Positions 7,085-11,058 of a DNA stretch of 11,058 bases are shown one piece after another (the first letter of the stretch is position 1; the number at the start of each line of letters is the position of its first letter). The translations under genes and the position numbers were made by a program. Below the pieces are notes generated by a model, which had not been told where the DNA came from, did not search any database, and saw nothing but the letters and a program-made list of their open reading frames with translations. Origin of the DNA: an uncultured Azohydromonas sp. (GTDB lineage: Bacteria > Pseudomonadota > Gammaproteobacteria > Burkholderiales > Burkholderiaceae_C); assembly GCF_937926365.1 (NCBI RefSeq), contig NZ_CALAOH010000234.1:1-11058 (forward strand). The letters run 5' to 3'.

Positions 7085-8833
7085 TTACGCTGCAACTTTG
7101 GGAGGTTGGCCGGCTTCGCCGGTGATGAGTGAAGTGCCTGGCCGCACGATGTCGAACTTGACGGGGACCATTTCCAGCTGGATGTCCTCCTCCTGCGAGC
7201 TCACCCGGGTGTAGCAGCTCGTATGCAAGTCGCCAGGCTCGGGGAAGTCCTCGCGGAAGTGCGCACCACGGCTGTTCTCGCGGGCCAGGGCCGACACCGC
7301 GATGACCTTGGAGATGTCGACCAGGCTCTGCAGGTTCTGCCAGTCGTGCCACGTCACGTTGTAGCGGCGGTCGCCGTCGGCCACCCCGATGTCCAGCAGC
7401 GACGCTCGGTGCGAGGCAATGGACTGGAGGCCGCGTTCCATCGCTGCCCGATGCCGAAGCACGCCCACGTCGTTCCACATGGTCTGCGACAGGGCGTCGC
7501 GCAGCTCGTGGATGGGGCCCGGCCGGCGAGAGAACGGGTATTCGGCCCGCTCGATGCCGCGCCGGATCACGCGCTTGTCCGGGTCGCGCCACTGTCCGGA
7601 CTTGGCGACGTAGGCAGCCATGGAGTCGCCAGCGATGCCACCGAACACCGTGGAATTGGCAACGCCGTTGCCACCCAGGCGGTTGGCTCCGTGCACGCCA
7701 CCGCAATCCTCGCCGGCAGCGAACAATCCCGGTGAGGCCGTCGAGCAGTCGACGTCGAACTCGACGCCGCCCATGAGGTAGTGCGCAGTGGGCACGACCT
7801 CCACCCGGCCCCCGGCGAGGTCGAAGCCGCAGTCCCTGCAGCGATTGACCATGCCAGGGAAGGTCTTGGTCACCTTCTCCGGCCCCAGGTGGCTCATCTG
7901 GATGTAGATGCCGCCCATGGGACCAGTGCGCCCGGCGCGCATTTCGGCGTAGATGCCCCGGCTCACGACGTCGCGCGTGGCCCGTTCTCCGCGCTTGTCG
8001 TAGTTGGTCATGAAGCGCTCGCCCTTGCCGTTGATGAGGTAGCCGCCAGCGCCGCGCAGCCCCTCCTCAAGCACCGTTCCCGTCATGCGCGTGTCGGGCC
8101 CGCCGAGCAAGCCGGTCGGGTGGAACTGCACCATTTCCATGTCGCGCAGCTTGAGCCCATAGCGCAGCGCCATGGCCAGGCCGTCGCAGGTCTTGTCGCC
8201 CGAGGGGGTGTGGTAGCGGTACATGGTCGGACCGGCTCCGGTGGCCAGCAGCACGGCCTTTGCCTGCACGAACCGGTAGATGCCCCGGCGCATGTCGATG
8301 AACAGCACACCGGCGATGCCGGAGCCGTCACTGGCGGGAATCAGCTCGATGGCGCGGTGCTCCTCCATCTCCTCGACGTCAAGCGCACGCACCTGCTCCA
8401 TCAGCCGGTTGATGATCTCGATGCCCGTGAGGTCGGCCTTGTGCACGGTGCGGTCGAAGCTCTGGCCGGCGAAGGCCTTCTGATGCAAGGTACCGTCGGG
8501 GTTGCGGTCGAAGAAGCAGCCGATCTCGTTCTCGAGCTCGCGTACACGCTCGACGGCGCCCTCGACCAGTCTCCACGCCAGATCCTGCCTGGGCAGCCAC
8601 TTGCCGCCCTCGATGGTGTCCATGAAGTGGCGTTCCACCGAGTCGCCCGCGGACAGCGCGACGTTGTAGCCGCCCTGAACCATGCGCGTGCAACCGCACT
8701 TGCCCAGCAGGCCCTTGACTGCCACCGACACCCGCAGCGCCGGATTGGCCTTCTTGGCATGCAGCGCGGCGAACAATCCCGCTCCGCCAGTGCCCAGGAT
8801 AAGGATGTCGGTCTTGTGTTGCTCGATGTTCAT
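7085..8833 (-). CDS. Complex II-like (succinate dehydrogenase/fumarate reductase family) flavoprotein subunit
   Basis: This 582-aa FAD protein is about the length of SdhA. Seen: dinucleotide-binding ILGTGGAGLFAALHA (12-26), QGGYNVAL (53-60), LLATGAGPTMYRYH (195-208), QFHPTG (236-241), EEGLRGAGGYL (256-266), RDVVSR (287-292), TAHYLMGG (349-356), and AAGEDCGGVHGANRLGGNG (372-390). Catalytic H238, R287, H351 and R385 are kept. Two hallmark positions differ. The residue aligned with the His that covalently links FAD in SdhA/FrdA is C48. The residue aligned with the substrate-binding Thr of the family's TEG-x-RGEGG motif is E256, and the same motif's RGEGG reads RGAGG. FAD is probably non-covalent and the substrate may not be succinate. 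Its ATG directly abuts the stop of the upstream membrane-anchor gene. It would form a membrane-bound, quinone-linked complex with the three upstream products. Confidence 0.93.
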   Translation of the reverse strand: MNIEQHKTDILILGTGGAGLFAALHAKKANPALRVSVAVKGLLGKCGCTRMVQGGYNVALSAGDSVERHFMDTIEGGKWLPRQDLAWRLVEGAVERVRELENEIGCFFDRNPDGTLHQKAFAGQSFDRTVHKADLTGIEIINRLMEQVRALDVEEMEEHRAIELIPASDGSGIAGVLFIDMRRGIYRFVQAKAVLLATGAGPTMYRYHTPSGDKTCDGLAMALRYGLKLRDMEMVQFHPTGLLGGPDTRMTGTVLEEGLRGAGGYLINGKGERFMTNYDKRGERATRDVVSRGIYAEMRAGRTGPMGGIYIQMSHLGPEKVTKTFPGMVNRCRDCGFDLAGGRVEVVPTAHYLMGGVEFDVDCSTASPGLFAAGEDCGGVHGANRLGGNGVANSTVFGGIAGDSMAAYVAKSGQWRDPDKRVIRRGIERAEYPFSRRPGPIHELRDALSQTMWNDVGVLRHRAAMERGLQSIASHRASLLDIGVADGDRRYNVTWHDWQNLQSLVDISKVIAVSALARENSRGAHFREDFPEPGDLHTSCYTRVSSQEEDIQLEMVPVKFDIVRPGTSLITGEAGQPPKVAA

Positions 8834-9184
8834 TTACGCCACCACCCGCACCAGAAAAATCACACCAACGGCCAGGGATGCCACGCCACCCCAACTGATC
8901 CACGACAGTCGCGCGTCGCGTGTCGTGCTCCACGGCAACAACTCCAGCGCCAGCAGCCGCAGGCCGAAGCACATGTGAATGGACAGCAGCAGCACCAGGC
9001 CCCACTCGCCGAACTTGGCGGCTCCCATGTCGGAGAGCTTCAGGAACTGATCCAGCCGCTGGCTGTCCTCCAACGCCATGCCCAGCACGTAGAAGTGCAC
9101 AGGCAAGAACAGCCCCAGCAGCAGTCCTGACAGGCGGTGCCCGAGGAATGCCCAGTACGCCTTGTGATTCCTTGCTGATTTCAT
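8834..9184 (-). CDS. Complex II-like cytochrome b membrane anchor subunit (second)
   Basis: This 116-aa protein has three predicted membrane segments (about 17-37, 60-82, 96-114). HRLSG (16-20) matches the quinone-site HR-x-SG signature of SdhC, and HMCFGLR (70-76) matches the H-x3-G-x-R heme-ligand motif; a second His (H30) lies in the first helix. It would anchor the catalytic subunits to the inner membrane and pass electrons to quinone. I chose the ATG at 9184 because it overlaps the stop of the preceding anchor gene as ATGA and begins just before the soluble N-terminus. An in-frame upstream ATG would add 24 residues inside that gene. Its stop codon is immediately followed by the flavoprotein ATG. 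Both anchors look SdhC-like rather than a clear SdhC/SdhD pair. Confidence 0.88.
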   Translation of the reverse strand: MKSARNHKAYWAFLGHRLSGLLLGLFLPVHFYVLGMALEDSQRLDQFLKLSDMGAAKFGEWGLVLLLSIHMCFGLRLLALELLPWSTTRDARLSWISWGGVASLAVGVIFLVRVVA

Positions 9185-9516
9185 GACCACCGACCTCCAA
9201 CTGCCATGACGGCGCGCAGTCCCATGGCCAGCAACACCAGAGCGAAAAGCATGCAAATGACGGTGGCGGTGCGCCGCTCAAAACGTCCCCACTCGATGAG
9301 GATGTTCCTCATGCCGATCGGAACGTGAATGCCAACGCTGATGACAAACAGCGAGTAGAACGTGATCCACCACGGGTTCCCTTGCGTGCGGCCGAGAACC
9401 TCTGCAGCCGTCAGGCCGCCTCGGATCGCGTACAGGATCACGGCCAGATGCACGAGCACGAACGGCGCCATCACCATCGCCGAGAGGCGTTGAAGCGCAA
9501 ACAGACGCTGCTCCAT
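9181..9516 (-). CDS. Complex II-like cytochrome b membrane anchor subunit (first)
   Basis: This 111-aa protein has three hydrophobic segments (about 12-31, 50-66, 83-106). HVPIGMRN (64-71) fits the H-x3-G-x-R heme-ligand motif of SdhC-type anchors, although the second His found after the Arg in E. coli SdhC is N71. H23 in the first helix could be another heme ligand. The start at 9516 is two bases after the iron-sulfur gene's stop, with a G-rich ribosome site inside that gene's end. It shares an ATGA overlap with the next anchor gene. Tight packing shows co-translation of the complex. Assigning it as the C or D subunit is not possible from sequence alone. Confidence 0.88.
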   Translation of the reverse strand: MEQRLFALQRLSAMVMAPFVLVHLAVILYAIRGGLTAAEVLGRTQGNPWWITFYSLFVISVGIHVPIGMRNILIEWGRFERRTATVICMLFALVLLAMGLRAVMAVGGRWS

Positions 9517-9518
9517 CG

Positions 9519-10253
9519 TCAACCCCCCTTGAGGAACAGCATCAGTGCGCTCTTCTTGAGCCCTGCGATGCTGCCTGTGGGGCTCAGGCTCACCGGGCAA
9601 TGCTTCATGCAACTGCCCTGGCTGTGACAGGAGTTGCAACCGCTGCCCGACGTGGCCTTGCGCAGCACATCCTTCGTGTCCACGTGGCGTTCGTCGTTGA
9701 AAAGGGTCCAGGCCCGGTTCAGCGCCGCGGGTCCGAGGTACTCCTTGTCCCACGACACCACGTCGCACGAGGCATAGCACACGCCACAGTTGATGCACTC
9801 GATGGCGGCGTCGGCCTTCTTCCGCTTGCTGCTCTGGGGCGAGACGTTGGCTGGCGGATCATTGCGCGTTGCCGTGCCCACGAAGGTGTTGCCAGCCTTC
9901 TTCCATTTCTGGAAGAACTCGGACATGTCGACGACGAGGTCCTTGATCCGCGGCATGTTGCGCAGCGGCTCGATCACGATCACGCCGTCTTCCTGAACCT
10001 GGCTCACATGGGTTCTGCATGTCCAACGCGGCTTTCCGTTGACCGTCATGGCGCAGGAGCCGCAGACACCGACCCGGCAGGCGAAGCGGTATGCCAGCGC
10101 GGGCTCGAGCGTGCGCTGTACCTCGGTGACAACGTCAAGCACCGTCTGGTTCTCACGCCAGGGTACGGAGTACGTCGCGTAGTTGTTCGGACCGGCGCCC
10201 CGGTCGATACGCACGGTCAGCGTTCGTTGTAGGCTCTGTCGATTCATTTCCAT
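9519..10253 (-). CDS. Complex II-like iron-sulfur subunit (SdhB/FrdB family)
   Basis: This 244-aa electron-transfer subunit has the expected three-cluster arrangement. The N-terminal plant-ferredoxin-like domain binds [2Fe-2S] through C59, C64, C67 (ACRVGVCGSC) and C79. The C-terminal domain has C153, C156, C159 and C163 (CINCGVCYASC), then C209, C215 and C219 (CHSQGSCMKHCP). The position that would give a fourth ligand to the second cluster is Q212, as expected for a [3Fe-4S] centre. An extra Cys, C206, sits just before. VSLSPTGSIAGLKK resembles the conserved C-terminus of the family. The first ATG at 10253 is nine bases from a GAGAGG site; a second ATG two codons later is too far from it. 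It is the first recognisable gene of the operon and carries electrons from the flavoprotein to the heme/quinone anchors. Confidence 0.95.
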   Translation of the reverse strand: MEMNRQSLQRTLTVRIDRGAGPNNYATYSVPWRENQTVLDVVTEVQRTLEPALAYRFACRVGVCGSCAMTVNGKPRWTCRTHVSQVQEDGVIVIEPLRNMPRIKDLVVDMSEFFQKWKKAGNTFVGTATRNDPPANVSPQSSKRKKADAAIECINCGVCYASCDVVSWDKEYLGPAALNRAWTLFNDERHVDTKDVLRKATSGSGCNSCHSQGSCMKHCPVSLSPTGSIAGLKKSALMLFLKGG

Positions 10254-10277
10254 CGTTGGTTGCCTCTCTGTTCCCTT

Positions 10278-10544
10278 TCAGTGAGCCGTGGCGGCAGAAC
10301 CAGCACCGTCGACAACCGGCGATGGCTGGCAGTCGATGGCGAAGTTGAAGCAAGCGGTCAGGCCGCTGGCCGTGGCGTCGATGCCAAGGGCATCTATCGC
10401 ATCCACACCGCCATGGCATGCAAATCGGGTCGAGGCACCGTTGCATGCATCGTCGCGCGGCATGATTTCGTTGCTCAGGAGACTAAAAGGCTTGCTCATG
10501 CCGCAGCCAGGCGGGGCGTGAGTGATGAGGTGGACTCCAGGCAT
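10278..10544 (-). CDS. Small hypothetical protein, first ORF of the operon
   Basis: This is an 88-aa frame that I do not recognise. Support: its ATG at 10544 is preceded by a near-perfect TAAGGAGA four bases away, the best ribosome site in the window, and it ends 24 bp before the iron-sulfur gene. Third codon positions are GC-rich, like its neighbours. The protein has five cysteines (residues 14, 34, 43, 65, 72), no membrane segment and no clear signal peptide. A second in-frame ATG at residue 16 begins MSKPFSLLS. Against it: no known family, and a long open frame exists on the other strand too. It could be a small accessory or maturation protein of the complex, or a leader ORF. Confidence 0.4.
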   Translation of the reverse strand: MPGVHLITHAPPGCGMSKPFSLLSNEIMPRDDACNGASTRFACHGGVDAIDALGIDATASGLTACFNFAIDCQPSPVVDGAGSAATAH

Positions 10545-10547
10545 GGT

Positions 10548-10555
10548 TCTCCTTA
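10548..10555 (-). promoter_or_regulatory. Very strong Shine-Dalgarno before the small first ORF
   Basis: TAAGGAGA on the minus strand lies only a few bases before the ATG at 10544. It is the main evidence that the small ORF is translated, and it decides that start over an in-frame GTG-type extension reaching back to 10598. Confidence 0.55.
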
Positions 10556-10606
10556 ACTCACCCGGTACTGCAAGAGCACCAGGTTGATCTCGTGGCACGG
10601 GAAAAG

Positions 10607-10633
10607 CTTATAACTTTCAAAAAAGTAGATCAA
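10607..10633 (-). promoter_or_regulatory. Candidate sigma-70 promoter for the complex II/hydro-lyase operon
   Basis: On the minus strand TTGATC (10628-10633) and TATAAG (10607-10612) are 15 bp apart. The -10 matches 5/6 and the -35 matches 4/6, but the spacing is short. It lies in the most AT-rich stretch of the window, 60-90 bp upstream of the first possible gene. No other promoter of similar quality was seen before any gene down to 4572, which fits one long transcript. Confidence 0.4.
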
Positions 10634-10645
10634 GAAAAAATTGAT
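10613..10645. promoter_or_regulatory. Two adjacent inverted repeats overlapping the operon promoter
   Basis: ACTTT (10613-10617) and AAAGT (10622-10626) form a perfect repeat around four bases. ATCAA (10629-10633) and TTGAT (10641-10645) form another around seven bases and cover the -35 box. Either could be an operator for one of the two LysR proteins, although neither has the exact T-N11-A spacing. AT-rich sequence makes short palindromes likely by chance. Confidence 0.3.
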
Positions 10646-10780
10646 GCACAAAAACAGAACATGGGGAAAACAAGTACGCACGGTGTTCTTCATGAACGAA
10701 GCACCGTTGGGCGTAGAGGAGGGCGGTGGTGTCTGGCGCAGCAAGCCCTTACGGGCTCGTGCTCCTCACTGCGGCCATGA

Positions 10781-11058
10781 CGCTGCGCAGGCCTTCACAA
10801 GCCGAAGCCAGAAGCGCTCAGGAACACGTCCAGGGCGGCGCAGTGTGTCGAACCCGGAACGCAATGTCCTGGGGAACAGGCGTGGGCTCTATTGGCCGGG
10901 TTGGTAGCGCAGCGCATCGCAGTGACGCAGTTGCTGGCGCAGGTGGTCTGCGAAGCACTGCACTGCGCGGGGTACCTACGTACCGCTGTAGGGCCGGATC
11001 GCGTAGCACTACTCTGCCAAGTTACTCACGCCGATGCAGAACAACTGCGGCGCCGCAA
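10781..11058 (+). other. Right-edge region: unidentified open frame running off the window
   Basis: From 10690 to the end there is no recognisable gene. One plus-strand frame is open from the base after the TGA at 10778-10780 to the window end (92 codons). Its latter half is protein-like, with WALLAGLVAQRIAVTQLLAQ followed by VALLCQVTHADAEQLRRR, and codon third positions are moderately GC-rich. It has no ATG; TTG codons at 10892 and 10901 are the only plausible starts and lack a ribosome site. It may be the beginning of a divergent gene, a decayed gene fragment or chance. A short AGCCC-TTAC-GGGCT hairpin lies just before it near 10745-10758. Confidence 0.25.

Noticed and set aside
7781..9130. 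449-codon open frame on the plus strand opposite the flavoprotein gene
   Set aside because: It is fully antisense to a well-conserved gene, is rich in His/Ala/Gln/Arg as expected for GC-rich shadow frames, and shows no family motif.
9517..9798. Upstream in-frame extension of the first membrane anchor into the iron-sulfur gene
   Set aside because: It overlaps the cysteine-rich coding region of the iron-sulfur subunit in another frame; the ATG at 9516 gives a normal anchor length.
10553..10693. 46-residue hydrophobic minus-strand ORF (begins MKNTVRTCF) ending within the next ribosome site
   Set aside because: No Shine-Dalgarno before its ATG, and its hydrophobicity follows simply from the AT-rich promoter region it spans.
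1..11058. CRISPR arrays, tRNA/rRNA genes and insertion sequences
   Set aside because: No regularly spaced repeats, no tRNA-like cloverleaf or rRNA signature, and no transposase or terminal inverted repeats were seen.

Overview
The window looks like chromosomal DNA of a high-GC betaproteobacterium, most likely Burkholderiales (Comamonadaceae/Alcaligenaceae type). The reasons are GC-rich codon use, an orphan Bug-family periplasmic binding protein, two LysR-type regulators, and a catabolic-looking gene set. All well-supported genes are on the minus strand, so the region reads from right to left.

Layout in transcription order. The right edge (about 10690-11058) holds no recognisable gene, only an open plus-strand frame running off the end. 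An AT-rich promoter-like stretch (about 10600-10680) leads into a small unknown ORF (88 aa) with a very strong Shine-Dalgarno. Next comes a compact operon: complex II-like iron-sulfur subunit, two small heme-b-type membrane anchors and the flavoprotein subunit (10253 to 7085). It continues with the alpha and beta subunits of a class I fumarase/tartrate dehydratase-type hydro-lyase (7072 to 5457) and an amidohydrolase-2-fold protein (5405 to 4572). Two LysR regulators follow on the same strand (4519-3599 and 3592-2690). After a 203-bp gap holding a perfect T-N11-A LysR box comes a Bug solute-binding protein (2486-1413), and after another gap a TauE/SafE permease (1060-329). The left edge shows what may be the C-terminus of a convergent plus-strand gene.

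The core operon looks at first like a succinate dehydrogenase plus fumarase. However, three of its enzymes depart from their families at hallmark active-site positions. The flavoprotein has Cys instead of the FAD-linking His, and Glu instead of the substrate-binding Thr. The hydro-lyase keeps its three cluster cysteines but has altered substrate loops in both subunits. The amidohydrolase-fold protein lacks nearly all metal ligands. My reading (inference) is a catabolic module that dehydrogenates, hydrates and then cleaves or rearranges an unusual free di- or polycarboxylic acid. Electrons would go to quinone, uptake could be assisted by the Bug protein, and the LysR proteins would control it. 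One LysR resembles the sulfite-sensing regulator YeiE and the distal permease is of the sulfite/organosulfonate exporter family, so a sulfur-containing substrate is worth testing.
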